Positions 23,451 through 38,210 of a DNA stretch of 64,000 nucleotides are shown one piece after another. The stretch spans positions 16,173,758 through 16,237,757 of the forward strand of contig CM072162.1 in assembly GCA_036850595.1 (NCBI GenBank), given 5' to 3'. Source of the stretch: Rhyacichthys aspro. Its lineage: Eukaryota > Chordata > Actinopteri > Gobiiformes > Rhyacichthyidae. The notes under the pieces are model-generated. The model saw nothing but the letters and a program-made list of their open reading frames with translations. It searched no databases and was not told the DNA's origin. Numbering within the stretch: the first letter of the stretch is position 1; every line of letters begins with the position of its first letter. The position numbers and the translations under genes were made by a program.

Positions 23451-26343
23451 GGGGCTGTCTTCAGTGCCATCTTGCCCGGGGCACCTCAGCAGGACTGTGT
23501 TTTTGGTCCCTTGATTGCTCTGGTGAAACCCTCATCTGTAACTGTGCTAGGGCCAAAAAGGGAACTGATGCCTGACAGCGAAACATGGAAGCAGGCCAGA
23601 GCAGGCTCTGATAATAGCTAGCACGAAGTAGGCAAATTTAAACATATGTGGATTACTCACTTTTCACCTTTGCCTTTCATTATACAACTGTACATTATTT
23701 TAAAACATTCACTTAGCATTCATTCTCTATTCAGGCTGTCTCTGCTTTAAGGCTATTTAACAATAAACAAACAAGACTCATTTGAATAAAGCCAACAACA
23801 TCCATCTGTTTGTACAAAGAAACAACATGGAGAGAAAATAACAGGGTTTACACTTCATTTGTGCACCACACTTGAACTGCAGACAAGACTAGCTTGTAAA
23901 AACGTTTTCTCAAAGCAGTCTTGTAGGTTGAAGAATCAAATTTTAGTAATTTATTGTTTTAAATACTTAAAGTTTGATGACGCTAGAACCAGAAAACCAG
24001 TGTGGGTTAATTGTCATGTTTAACTCTTTCTGTGCAGGCACGACACTTTAACACTTCCATTTCCTCAGATGTCTCTGTCCTGTGACATTTCCTAGACCAG
24101 GTTAGTTCAACATGCTTTTGCATTTTATCATTTGCACATTTGAGTCAGTCATCCATGAGCACAAAGAAACTTTCAAAGAAACTACGCTAACTCTAAATTG
24201 TATTACAAAAGGTTTTGCAGCAGGAATAATTTAGTTGAAAGGCATTAAACTACTTTCCACTCCAAATTTTTTTTATCATAATTCAGAAAAAAAAATGCTC
24301 AGAACATTGACGCACATCTTCGTGCATTGCTCTTTGAAATTTTTTAAATAGCATTTATCTAAATGCCAATAAGAACATTAGAGTGGACGTTTTTGGAGTT
24401 GTAATTTGAGTCAGCTTTGTCTGAAAGGTTAAAAAAGCTCCTGTTACTTTAGGAGCAGTTTAGAATCTAGCGGTAACCAGCTGTCTCATCGTATAAAGGG
24501 ACAGTGTGAGATGTCATCTGTCACTCTTTGATATTACGTGATTAAAGCCTTCTTGTGGCTCCGGTACAGTTATCAGTGGCAATGCTTGAAGTGGACTGAA
24601 CAGTCTCTCCAGCTCGAGTACTGCTGTAGCGGCTGATGGAGTGGCTAAGCTCACAACTCAGCTCAAAGACCAAAATTATGGGTGCACTAAAAAGCCAAGG
24701 CAGTGCATAAGGACTAAGAGGGAAAAATAAGAATGGTTCAAAGTTAATTATTTCAGTTGAGTCACACTTTTAAACATACAACAATTAAATTACATTAATG
24801 GAAGAAGCGGTCACGCACAATGCTTGTACATACAGTAAAATGCAGTAAAGGTGTCAGAGAAAAAATGTCTGTAATGTAAAATATGTAAAAATGTATACAA
24901 TAAATTGCATGTCTATATATTTATTGAAGTTCTTTTTAAATCACTGAACTATAATCAGATCATCACCTTAGGATTACAAGCACAAATTAAGTAATTTTAA
25001 ATTGCATTTTAGAGCTGTGTGACGTTTAGTATTAAGCCTTCAGTCTAAGTACATAAATATGTCTTGAGCAGACAAAACCATAGGAAAAAAGCTAAACAGA
25101 ATTGTACCGTTTTTAAATTAGTAGTAAATAAATGTAGCTTCTGCTGAGCTCTGGTGCTCCGTGAACCACTGGGCTTTAGGCAACACTATTCTGGGCTGTG
25201 TTTGGGACAAAGTAAGAGTAACAGTAAAGGACGAGAGCCAAGCTGCAGGTCCCGCTGTCATGGCAGCCATCCCCCTCTTTATCTCAGTCTCACCTGGGTC
25301 CTGGACACTTTAATCCATCCAGCTCCGTGTGGCTTTCCAAAGTGACATTCGATTAGTGGCCCATTTAGGAACAGCAGTGCTTTAAGGCCTCTTTCTCCCC
25401 TGTATGTCAGGGTGAGACCAAGATGTAGTCAGTGGAAGTTTTAGTCCAGTGGAAAGGCAACTAACCGAAATGCCCATGCCAGGTTTACAAGCTTAATCAA
25501 TGGGTGCTTTCACACTTCGGTGTCTTCGGTGTCGACATTTTGACTTCTCTGTTTGTTCTTTGGTCTTTAGTTAGATCTTTTCGGCCAGTTAAAGCCAGAA
25601 GAATAAAGACTGTGACACACACATTTTCAAGATTCAAGATTTTCAACATGTTGCCTTCAGTAAGACAATGGTCCTTTTTGTTGTGGTACTGGTTGTGGTT
25701 TTTATTCTGCGTGATGTAGTATCAGAGGCATCACAGAGGTCGACAAAGTGGAGCAGAAATGGGATGGATCAGCCTTACAGGATCGTGATGATGGATTAGG
25801 TTTGTGTAGGTCTATATCCACAAAAACAAGAATAGGATGTGTTCAGAATTTGTTCTCATGTATGTAAATTAGCATGTGCTTCTTGGTTTCAGAATCCCCC
25901 AGTGACTTTTCCACTCACTTCATCATTTTTGCCTTGTTTTGTAAAGAGTTTGTGTGGTGTGTAAATATTACATCACTAGAGGTCAGCTTTTTAGGGAGCC
26001 TCAGAAGGGCACTGGGCCGACTGGGATGGGATACTGGTGGAGAGAATACCACCAATATCACAGAAATGAGCATAAAAGGGGTTAATGACTCACAGATGTG
26101 GATTTTAGAGAATATGGGCAGGTCTTAAAATACATTCTGGTCCAAAAATCATCCAAAAAAAAAGGCCCAAAAATGCATAAAACACACAGACGTACCAACG
26201 TACAGTGTGTTCTGTTATTATTTGCTTTAAACATGTTTTCTAGTGCAATGCTAGTTTGAAGAATCTGTAGTAAATTAGTCATTAGCAGCTGTTGTTTAGT
26301 CCTCAGAGGGGCTATGCACAGATGCTTGCACTAAAGGCCAGTG

Positions 26344-26358
26344 GAAAAAAAAAAAAAA
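26344..26358 (+). repeat. Poly-A tract
   Basis: An uninterrupted run of about 14 A between GTGG and GCTG. No retroposed gene or SINE body can be recognised next to it. Confidence 0.6.
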
Positions 26359-27414
26359 GCTGATGCCACACTATTGATGAAAGACATGTTTGCCTTAACC
26401 TATTTACTCTGAATGTACTATAGATTTTCTTCAAAGAGGGGTTAATGCTTATGTTGGCTGCTTCCTTGACTTTTAGCAATGCAATTAGTGTTGGAAAAGT
26501 AGCAACAAATCACTTTCATTTGCACTAATTGATTTCGAGTCATTGTAATTATGACTATCAATTGTGAGCCACATCCAGGAGCGGCACACTCCAGAGCAGT
26601 TTGAATGTAGTCAGCAGGCGGGTCTCTGTGTTGTGTAAAGGGAACGCTCCAAAAATCTTTACCCCACACATACTTACACCTTATTGGTTTAGTTTCTCAC
26701 CAAATTTGCACGAATGTAATTTGACATATGTTCCTGTAATGGCCAGCCGTGTGAACAGGTGCAGCCGAAGATGGTGTGAACGGCTACAAACCCAGCAAGG
26801 TGGGGGACGTGCCTTCTGTCACAATCTTGGGACTGAGTTTTTGGAGCGGCCCGGGAGCCAACACTGACTTGTGGGTCGCGTCGTAGAGAAGCAGGGATTA
26901 GTTCATCACACACTTATCACGGACAGCTTGAGCTTCGGTGGCTCAGTTTTTCTGCATGGCTTTGTCATTTGAGGTGTAAAAAGCTAAGCAATGAGCGCTG
27001 CTAATGTCATGCTAATGCAGCGATTGAATCGGAAAAGACATATGGGTTAACACCAACTCCAGTGTCTTTCCTTTGACTGTTTTTCAAGAGGAAAAACAAT
27101 TCAGTTATAAAGTGACGTAGTAATTGCCACTTGAAGTTTCTATGAATAAGCTGGGTGGCCCAAAGCACAGCAAGCAATTCAAAAACAGAAATGAAAGCTG
27201 ATCTGAGGGCAACATTCAACCATAAGTATTCTTTACATAGAGAAGGACCTGGAAGCAGCAGGGGAATTGATCCTTTCCTTCTCCGGGCAACACACGCCAG
27301 CTCTAATTGTCTAGCAGCAAGAAGAAGGCCCTCGCAGAGAGAGAGTGCCCAGGGAGGCCCCTGCATGGGCCCTCATGGAGTGACAGGAGCTAACACACAC
27401 TTATGCACTGGCCG

Positions 27415-27600
27415 CTGAATAATGCAAATCATGTCAGGCCCCACACAATCCCACATAACAAGACTCTGGCGGCCTCTCGGAGCATCATCTGTAACAGTGA
27501 CAAATCCCAGCATGATGCAAATTAAAACAGTGGATGAGATGATTCTCTCTATAGTGGCCCACCTCCCGTGAATTATGAACCAATAAATTAAACTTAACAG
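27415..27600. promoter_or_regulatory. Candidate conserved element with two octamer sites
   Basis: Two exact ATGCAAAT octamers (27422-27429 and 27515-27522), the POU-factor binding word, lie in the same orientation 93 bases apart. They are followed by AT-rich homeobox-like words (CCAATAAATTAAAC). The density in under 200 bases is noteworthy but could be chance. Confidence 0.28.
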
Positions 27601-30600
27601 AAACGGCTGCGAGCTACTATACTGATAGATGCTTGGTGAGACACCTTTTAATTGGATTGTTGGGCTAACAGCAAACATTAGTGCACACAATCCATCATGC
27701 ACAGATGACATGCTGATTTCACCAGTCATTTTAGTGACAGTTCTACTTAACCGAGCAGCATTAAATATCTTTTTATTACCTTATTCTGTAATGTAAAATC
27801 GTACAAAGGTGTCTGTCACTTGATGTGAAAGAGTCTGAGTTTTCAAGGTCACCATTAAAAACCTATCTACAATGTGTGAATGAACCATTACTGTAATTTT
27901 ACTATTGTTAGGTATTACTACTACAATAATGCTAAATGTGTCTTGTCTATGTGTAAAAAGCAGCAACATGATGTCCTTGACATTGCAATATGATGAATAT
28001 CTATATTTGTGTTTGTTTGTAAATGACTCTAATTTTATCCCAAACTAAACACAGTATTTTGTGCTCAACCGAAGCCCTACAAACCCCTCATGTTTCAGAA
28101 ATACACACAACTGCTTTTTACATCATATCCAGAGTGTGGATCCCTGCAGCAGGTCCAGAGCTACATCTCAGTCTTGGTCACTTCAGAGGCCTCAGCCCCA
28201 GGCCTCATTCATCACATCTGCTTCTGTCTGGAGCTCTGGATCACAGCAGTTTTTTTCTGCAGACTTTGCATTTCTAGATGCCCAAAGGGAGGGGAGGCCA
28301 TGATGGACGCACCAGTCAGGGCATCTGCAGCTAACACCGCGAGCCATCCACTGAGGTTTAGTCTCACTGACAACTCCACTTTGACACACAAACTCTGATG
28401 ACCGCACAGTGCCCATCTGGCTGTAGTCAGCAGCAGAGCAGTGCCACAGGGGCCAGTCACACTCCTATTCCAAGACTGATATATGTGTACCAGCAGCATT
28501 GTTCTTGCCAGGGAAAAAGATTAGCTTGGCCGAAGCTGTCAAATACATATTGGAGTGTAATACCATCTGGTAAAGAGAACTTGCAGACATATTTTCTTTG
28601 CTGTGACAGATATGTCCAAGACTCCCCCATTAAACTTTTGAATGTGATGCTGGCTTGTCCTTTCGACATAAGCGGTAGTTGTAGGTGATAGGTAAACATA
28701 ACAAGATGATGTATTGTGTCGGACAGTAATGCTAGTTCCTCTCGCTCTCCCCTGGGGCAAATAGGAAGCCTCAGCCCGGTGCAGTGACTCACCTTAGGCC
28801 ATTTTTACACCTAAACACCATGGCCCAGGGAAACCGACCATGCATGATAATAATGTGCGATTTGACACACCGCAGGGACACTGTTAAGTCCCCATGACAC
28901 TTCCGCTCGCATGTTGATGTGTACGTCATCACTCAATTCTCAGGCCGCTAACGTGTTTGACCCCTGAAATAAGCATAGCAACGACAAACTAGATGGTGCT
29001 GGTAATAACATGAAGTATTAAAGAGGAAGCTAATTGTTCGTCTAATGCATTCGATGTGATCAGGCCGGCTCTCCGATGATGAGGAAATCATCTTCTGTAA
29101 AACTCCTCACTTATAATTACAATAACATTAACCTTTGCCTTGTTAATTCACGCCCTCATAGCAATCCATTCCAGGTCACAGCCCTTTTGGTCCATTTCCT
29201 CACACTAGTTTTGCTGGAAACACTGATGCGGCGTGGACAGAGTAACAAGCTCGTGCTCTTTAAGATGAATAAATGCATGCCAACGTATTTGCAGCCGGCT
29301 GGTGCATATCTCCTTGTTTCTCTTGTCAAATGAGTGGTTTGTGTCTGCAGACAGGTTTCATAATTAGAATACCTCAATGGCAGACAAAAAATGACTCAAT
29401 AATCCATTCATGTCTGGCACTTAATGACTGTCTTTTTGGCGCTCATGTTGTGCTATTTGGATGCTTCTAATGATGTGTGAGCAGACACTTGCAAAAACAC
29501 ACAACTGCTTTTCCTTCTGCCACACACTCAGTCGCAAATGAGCTGCAACAACACAAACCAAAAAAAGAATATGGATACGGCAGACAGTAAACACTTGAGG
29601 CTGATACACAGTAATGGCACTGAAAAGACACACACATGGGATCCACATTTTACAACAGACTTTCATATTGAGATAATTCTGGCACTATTTTAAGATGCAG
29701 ATGGCTCTCAAATCTTCTGGATGTCTGCTAGATCACATTATAAGACTGAGAGCGAGACGGTCAATCAGATTTGGCATAAAAACAGAAGCTAGTCCTTTTG
29801 GCTAAATCATTTGAACAGCTATATCTTTTATATTTACTTGAGTAGCCGTTTTACTGATATATGTGTAAAAGTTAGCGCTCAATATTGATGATAACAGCTT
29901 CCCATCGACATGTTGGTCACTACCATGTTACGCACTGATGCAGAAACAGAAAATGTGACTGTCACTTCATACGGCGGAACATAACCGAAATGGCACTTGC
30001 TGTCATGTGAGAAATATACGCTTTAATGGAGCTGGTGTTAAAAAAAGCAGAAAAATATAGCATGTGTCTTATTATCCATCAGGCAGGTAGAAAATGGCTG
30101 GTGTGAAGCGACGGGGAAAGGATGCACTTGTCAGAATTATCAATCACATCTGCGACGGACACAGTTGCTTGGTTTGCCACGTGGAGTTATTACTTGCCAA
30201 TCACACTTGGTTAGCTTGTGTGCTTTGTTCATTCTTCAGTGCACTGCGCAATCTGCCATCGCTAAACGGAAGAGCTTTTCCCTTCATGTCATTGCGTTTA
30301 CTGCACATATCTGCTCAAACAGGCTCTAATGAAGTCTGTATTTAGTTTGTTGGAGCTCTGAAGCTGTCAGTCACTCTGATAAAAGCCTTAACATTTCAAA
30401 GTTGGGTCTACAAATACAACCAAACAGAGAGTTGTAAACAAAAGTGAAGCTACATGCAAAAAGCTGTTAATACTTCTAAATACTTTTTTTTTTAAGTCTT
30501 TTTAAAAGTCATTCTGCAAAACTCTGAAGTACAACTGACTTAGTTTCTTTCATGACAGGAAGTTTTAATAGATCATATGGGAAAGAAATCAAATGTTTGT

Positions 30601-33600
30601 GTCAAAGTGAGGACTATAGATGGCCTTGGACAGCACTTCCACTTATTTTTGATAATGCTGTAAGTTTAATCAAATTATAGTACAAAAAACAACAACATTT
30701 GAGTGAGAAACTGTATTAAGTTTTCATTCATCTTTTAGACAAAAACACAAATGATGGTGGCAGTGGACACTTAATTTGAGTTTTCTCCAAAGGATTACAT
30801 GGCTTCCTCCAACTTTATCACCTCTATCTGATGCTGCTAAAGCCCATTCTGAGCCAGTGACTTGTTTAATTGTGCTGTCGAAAGTGGTTACAACAACAAA
30901 GAAGACATTTGGAAGGAAAGAAATTGTTCTAGTGGATAAAACTTGATCTGCAAGCTAATGCTGTTCTCATTCTTGCAACATTTTCTGCAGACAAGCACTG
31001 GAGACAAATTGTATGTGCATTTATTTGTGGAATGATATACAAATGTACCTGCATCACTGCCACAGACAAAAGGACAAAGGATTTTTCTTTTTACTGGCCC
31101 ATCTACACTAGTATGTACACAGTATGCTCGGTTTGTACTTATCATGGTACTGTGAGTTGTATTAATAAATCAATTAAAAGAAAGATATTCAGAAAGTGAA
31201 ATTTAGTCATACACTCCAAGTATTTCTTGTTGTTTTCTAACAGAAGCAACTGAGGTACGGTGATTGTCATCTCCTGTGCAGAAAGGTACTTAACACTGCT
31301 AATATTTATAATTATAAAACTGTGAGGTGATAAACAGAAACCCACCGAGAAGCAGTTGACACATGACTAACATAATGCTTAAATGAATCCTACTTAGCAT
31401 GGAAATGGGCAAGAAAAATACAACATTAACATAAAAAAGTAATCACATTAACATTTTCAATTTACATTAAATCTTAATCAGTGCCGCAATCGTTTGATCT
31501 CTTGACAATACGGTAAATGGGCTGTCTGTTTATGCATCTGTGAGTATGGATGGCTATGTTTGTGTTTGCCACAAAAATTAAAAATGAAGCGTTCATGGAC
31601 AGTGTGACTTGATATACATTTAGAACAATACACCCTCTGACTTTCCATGATTTGCATGTAGATAGCTTTAATTATGAATAAAAGTCAAGTCACTCGATGG
31701 GATCGGATGGTGGAGAATCGATTGGGGAGCGTGGATGATGACAAAAGGCACTGCACTGCTTGTTATCACAGTCCAAAAAAAACTATCAATCTCTATATGT
31801 TGCAATGTTTGTTACTGTGGCCATTAACAGGCTTGTCTGGGGTTTGTATTGAATTGTAATGTATTGTAGCCCCTGATACCAGTGGAGTATATGCATTCAT
31901 GGATAAGCCCCTCAGATGATAGTGAAGTGTTTTATTTGAAACTATTACCTACACAAAGTTATGTAAAAATGCTTTGTTTAGATCAGTTTCTAAGAGCTCT
32001 CTCACCAGTTAGACACACAACACCAGTAAATGTTATTGTTTATTGGCTGGGATGTTAATTAAATTGCAATTCTACAGCAAGTAATTCATTAATAAAGGGT
32101 CAGAACACTCCCCTTTGGCCTAATTTAATTCATGATCATGCCCATTCAAAGCTCATATTTTATACAACAGGCCACCATGGATACAATACACGCGTTTTTA
32201 TTTTGCTACTGCGAGTCATGAGGTGCAACATTTGCTCTGGAGCACACTGCTATAGCTTTTCATGTATGCCCTGGTGGTATTTGTTACTAACAACTTCTTA
32301 ATAATGCAGCCCTACAAACAAAAACACTGTACCTAGATCAAGCTGACAGCATAGTGTGCACCAAACAAAGCCAAATAGAGAATGGTGAATGCAACACTAT
32401 ACTACAATATCCAACTAAATTCAGTTACTGAAACAAGACATGAATATTAGAAATAAAGGCTGTATCTAGCTTTTTACTGCGGGTTTGCTGCTTTCTGAAG
32501 ATCTATTGAATTTAAACAGAAAGGTCTAGATCCGTGTAGATCAGAGCATACAGCCAGCTGAGGATGCAGGATCAACTGTGTTTCTTCACACTGTGTTATT
32601 CACCAGGCCAGCAGCCTCCAAAATGAAGTATATGTACTCTCTGTGCTCTGAAAACAACAATACCCGCTCTTGTACACAGGTCTTACTTGAGGAGTTTAAC
32701 TTTTGTTATGTTTAGGTCTGAAAACACAACCTACAACCTGCCTATGGAGAAAAAGGTCAGGATCAGGCAGTGTGAACAAATATGTGAAGATTATTTGTCA
32801 TTTTTGGTGAATAGCTGTTAAATAAAAACAGAGACTAAGTGGGTACCATTAAAGAAGCTGTTTTTCAGTCAAAAAAGACTGTTTTCTCTTTGTGGTTAAA
32901 CACTGTTGTTAGTGAATTCAGCAGGCTTTGAGCTCATTGTAATGAGCTGCCTGACACAGACCACTTTAAGGCCATGGCAGTCCTTGTAGTCAGAGTATTT
33001 ATTTTCCACTCCTGGCTACAGGGTTGTCTGACCTCTCCACAGTCACACTGGGCTTTTAGAGAGTCATTTTTCTCTGTCTATAACTGGGCCGCAGCATCAT
33101 CACTGGGGCCTGATTGTACTTTGATTGTTTCCAGCCCACTTCATGGGCGTATGGTGTGGCTGCCAGTCCTAGTGGACTGAATCAGGACATAATGGGTTCA
33201 TTAAAAATGGCCAGGACCACTGGCATTGGGAGGAATGATTAGTGAGATAAGCAGGGGATATGAGCTTAATGGAACAAGAGGTGGCTTACAAAGATTAAAA
33301 GCCTTTTCCACACCACTGCCATTTTCCCTCCAATTCAGCAAATCGCTTAATTGAAATTCTTTTAATTTTCTTTTTAATTTTCTTCTCAAAACCCATCCTG
33401 GAATTGCAAAACCATGATGAATGGTAGTCAGAGGTAGCTCTGTGAGAGGAATGTTATTACCCTTAAGTCGTTCAGTGTGTCATCTTAAAGGCAATTTGCA
33501 GCACTGTTATAGGAGGATTATGAAACACTTTTAACAGATTGCCTTTGTTCTGAAATATGAGGATAATATTTTACAGAAGGAGAAGGCTACCTGACAACAG

Positions 33601-36600
33601 TTAATTATTCTGAATCAGAGGAGTAAAAACTACAAAAGGTTTAGTGAGAAAAGTCCCTTCATTTACAAAACCATTATTAAATTCCAGAGAAAAGTTGCAG
33701 ATTTACTACAGAAGCATAAAATCCTGGCATCAAACATGTCAAGGGCCTTAAGAGACAGATTTGATGGCGGCAGAAACACGGAAATCGGAGGTTGGCTGCT
33801 GCCAGTCAAATGTGAGAGTGAGGCCTTTGTAGTGTGATACCCTGTCAAGAGCTGTGCCGTCTCTGTGGTTTGTATCACGGGTCTTCAGAGAGGCTGCACC
33901 GAGGATGAGAGACATAAATAAGTCTACACTGTCAGGAGAAACCACAAAGCTGTCAGATGATGCAGCCCGCTCTGGCCGACAATACAAGCACCGCATGCAT
34001 CAAGAAAAAAATACTATGTTTGTCAATGTCTTCTGCCAATTTACTCCTATTTCAAAGAGATATCAATAAATGCATTGTAATGTAATATGGTGGTGTACAT
34101 ACAGACATACATACAACACACAATAAGTCATATACACATCAGGTAAAGGCAGGTAAAGACAAGTCTGGCTTTGAAAGAAGCTCTTTATAGGCTCCATTAA
34201 GAAACCATCTTCTTTCAAAGTCAAGCCACGAGATTCCATTGAAGCCTCTGTCAGCAGCACTTTAGACAACGCACGTCTGAGGAACAGAGATGATGTGACG
34301 GCTCAAATCTGGTTCTGGTCGGGCCCCTGGCTGGGCGTTGATAGCACAGAGGATGAATGGGGTCTTACCAGGTCACGTTGAGAAAACTCTAACTCAAAAA
34401 AGCTCAAAGAGCTCTTCCAATCTGTCTGTCAGAAGAGGATGAAAAGAGCCTGCGTTCAAGCTTTAATGTCATTCAGTTGCCTTTGCAGCGGCAGACACAA
34501 AGTGGGTAATTATTTTGGATTGTAGTATTTTAAACAGGCCTTGTGTAAATGGCTCCTCGGTCTGAAGCTCATGTTCCACAAACAGTGTTATAAAAACATC
34601 CGGCAGTGCTAGATGCATAGAGGATGTGTCAGAGAAGAAGAGAAGTCTGCTAACACTGTTTGGAGAGAAGTGAACTTAAGTGAACGCTTCACTGCGAAGG
34701 TCATAGATCAAAACGTCTGTCTGTCTTCATTCTCTTTTCAACTGCTGATAATACACAGTAGAGGACACCGGCTCTGACCAGTGCAGGAGCCAGACCGACT
34801 CATTTTTAATACTGAACATGTTTTAAACCACAGCACAGGCAACAGCCATTGACACCAAACCTCAGACTGGAGTTTATTTTCAAAAGGTTATTTCAGGACA
34901 CTTTAAACTCATCTCTGTGATCCTTTCCATGTGTAGATCCATTTCATTTGGTTAGGTGGCAGTGATAACAAGGCATATAGGTTTGACTAAAAACAGACAA
35001 AAAGGGACAATGATTAGATTATATTTTATTAGGATCCAAAGGTCTTATACAAGCATTTTGTTGAATAGTTTAAAATTAGATTCAGATTAACTGGACCCTT
35101 CCTCAGAGTTGACAACAAAATGCTAAATTAAATGTTTGTTGAGGAAGACCTGTCCATCATATTTCATACTACATGCACTTTTAATGAATAAATAATTTCC
35201 ATTCGCAGTATCAGTGTGATTATCAGTGCATTTAGGGTAACTCATCATTCTGTTGTGCCCCTAGGATTTTATTATTTCATCTGGCTTTGTCCATCATGAT
35301 AAATCCACTTTATCTAAAACTCAATATTGAATGCCTGTAGTGCCGTATAATCCGCCCATAATGGTCTATTTCTCATAACTTTTACCTTACTCTTTAAGCC
35401 TTTGCATGACTCTCAAGATTATAATTTATAATTTGAGCAGTGGTTAAGAATAGGATCACAGTGTACAATTTATACAAAGAGACTGTAGAAATTCTGAAGG
35501 GATATATATAAATGAACACACTTTCAAACTTCAAAAAAGCTTCCCCAATGCAATTAACAGAATACACATTCTTCAAAGCCTCGACCATTTTCACACAGCT
35601 CTGCCTTCTCATATTTAAATAGCCTCTTTATTGTCTTTAACTCAGCTGTGGGAAATTAATCTCATTTGCATTTTCCTTTTGTGACATTTCCAGAAATTTT
35701 GAAAAAACACACCATTGTGCCACTCTACATTAATTACGTCCCACAACAAGGAAGAGGCAGCCGGCCTTCAACGTTTATGAACTCGTTTTCTTGAGTAACG
35801 ACAAATATCTGACATGAAAGAGCTGAAAATCCCCACTGTCAGACAGACGTGAGATAATCAATAGAGTTCCCATTGGAGAATGAATGTCTGCAGCATAACC
35901 TCATCGTCTGCTCAGCTTGAGGTTTGCCCTCTTCAGATGAGAAAGCTGAATTAGTGTGCATCAAAGGCAGAGAGACGAACCAGATTTGCTAGAAAACTGA
36001 GGCTCTGTATCCTTCAGATTAGATTTAATGTCCATCAAAGCTTTTACGAAAAACTATCTGTAGTATTCACATTACAGCATCAGAATACTTTTTATCCCAT
36101 AACGGTGGACAAATGTAATCCAAAAACTAAGTGAAGAAAGGATTTTCATTTTAGTATTCAGGGGAGACTGTTCTCAAAGTCTCAAACATCGGGAAACTTC
36201 ACATTGATTTATTTCCATTGAGAAAAAAGATTCTAATTCACAGTTCTGAGTTCTGTTTTGTTCTTTTTATTTTAAGTGAATTCATTATTTTATCTATTTC
36301 CACAAGGTGTGTGTCAGTAGACTGGAGTAACACTGGACGCCTGAAGTGAAAAAGTTCATGCGTTAAGAGTGTTTTAACTGAGCCTGAAGAATGGCAGATG
36401 GTTTTTTGTTTTTTTTAATACTATATCAGGTCACTTTAAGCAAATACTCTTTTTGCCTTGATATAGCCAGAAATGTTACATGTGCGTCTATTGTTTAACC
36501 TCAGTTGTAGTGTCTAAACAGGAAGCTAAATGGCTCCTTCTGTGTCACTTAAGGATAACATTAATATTTGGCATTGGACAGAGATTATACGAAAGAGAAT

Positions 36601-38059
36601 ACCTTTTCTGTGTAAATGAGTATGCATCAAAAATAAGTTCCTAGAGTAGTGCTATACTTTGTTCCAGTCAACTTTAGTCCACCTTTAGCCTCGCAAAAGG
36701 AAGTCATAAAAGCAGAAGACAAGTAAAACTTCATAGCTACTCTACTTTAGCTATGCTGGTGGAGTAGGGACTGACTCTGGTGTGCCGTCAAAGTTCAGCA
36801 CATAAATAGTAATTCATTGCTGGAGGCTAAGAGAACACAGAAGCGGACTGGGGACCACTCTACAGGACGACTGCCTTTTAACAGCCCTCACTGAATAAAA
36901 CACTGGAAACACTGCGAAGACACAGAAATAGGGAAATTCGGCTGCTTCAACTGCACTTTTTAATAAAATCTGGGCAAAGCAGGAAGAAACCTTTATCAGC
37001 TTATTACGAAAAAGAAAAATTCAGCCGCTTACAAAATGAGCACTGCAGTCTCTTTGCAGCAAGCAGGTGTGCGCAGAATTTATGAACTGCTTTATTGATT
37101 TCAAATTGAAATGTGGTTTATTACTCCATTAAATTTTCACACTGTGAGACGTGGGCTTCACAATAAATAAAGCAACATACTGTACGGTTATTTGGAAAAG
37201 ATGAGGGGAGCTGCTCCACACTTTCCAATACATTACTGACATAGTAATACTTCCATTCACTTAGGTTCACTCTGATTAGGGTCTGAGTGGGAGAGCCTGC
37301 AACCAGCGCAAACAAGTGAAATAAACAACATTACAGAGGAGCAGAGAGGCAATATCAGAGATTGCCCTGAGAGAGCGTAATGGAAAAGGACTTGTTCTGT
37401 CACAGCCTCTCATGGTGATAGAATGCCACATGCTCCCTTCTGACAGTGTGATATTGGCTTGGCACGAGCTTGATGAATGTATCAGCCATAAGTCAGACAA
37501 AGCCCTGCCCTTCCTGGTGCACCACCTTCTGAGATGTTTATATGACGCTATAGAGACAGACATTGTGTAATAGGAAAGGGACCATTGTCTGAAATAGGTT
37601 TACGGAAAGCGGGAAGGCCTAATTCCAATTCAAGAAATAACTTCGAATGGAATTTCACTACTCTTTAGTAAGGCGCGGCTTGGGAAATAAGGTGCGCATT
37701 TGGTTGAGGTGACTTTGCAGCACCCCTCGAGAGAACTAACCGCTAACTTCTTAGTGTTTAGTTGAGGCAGAAGGTGAAGAAAACACAGGAGAAAAGGGTG
37801 AACGATGAGTGGATGAGGGCCGACCTTTCCGCGCGCAGGTGACGACCCACACCGGACCACCTGGCTTTGTGCCAGGGTCAAGCAATTAATGCCGCTCTCC
37901 TTTGATTACCCGAGACAGCCTGGGGATACGGCCGCCTGCAGCAAGCGTCCAGCCTAGAAACCTTCACAAGGCAAAGAGTAGACAGCTCTGATGAGGGTTC
38001 AAGCCTGGGTCGCACTGTTTACACACAAAACCAGTAGGATGGGAGCAAAAACACAGCCC

Positions 38060-38210
38060 CCTGGTTTAATCATGTAGCATTTGCATAGTAATTCTCTCGG
38101 CCTTGTCACACCTGCCTTCAGCCTTCCTGACCAATCTGTATACGCTTAATTTAATTAAACTCCTGCACCTGATATTCCATTTTTCATGTTCAGTTAAGCC
38201 ATGTCCACAC
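38060..38210. promoter_or_regulatory. Candidate conserved element
   Basis: Contains ATTTGCATAGTAATTC (octamer plus homeobox-like), CACACCTG (T-box/E-box-like) and TAATTTAATTAA within 110 bases, with no repeat signature. Supported by motif density only. Confidence 0.25.

Noticed and set aside
36780..36890. Minus-strand Phe-Cys-Val-Leu stretch resembling the next MACROD2 segment
   Set aside because: The similarity covers only four residues, the flanks do not fit the family, and no phase-0 acceptor or donor frames it.
37990..38020. tRNA box-B-like GGTTCAAGCC suggesting a SINE or tRNA
   Set aside because: No box A at the right distance, no cloverleaf, and no poly-A or repeat body.
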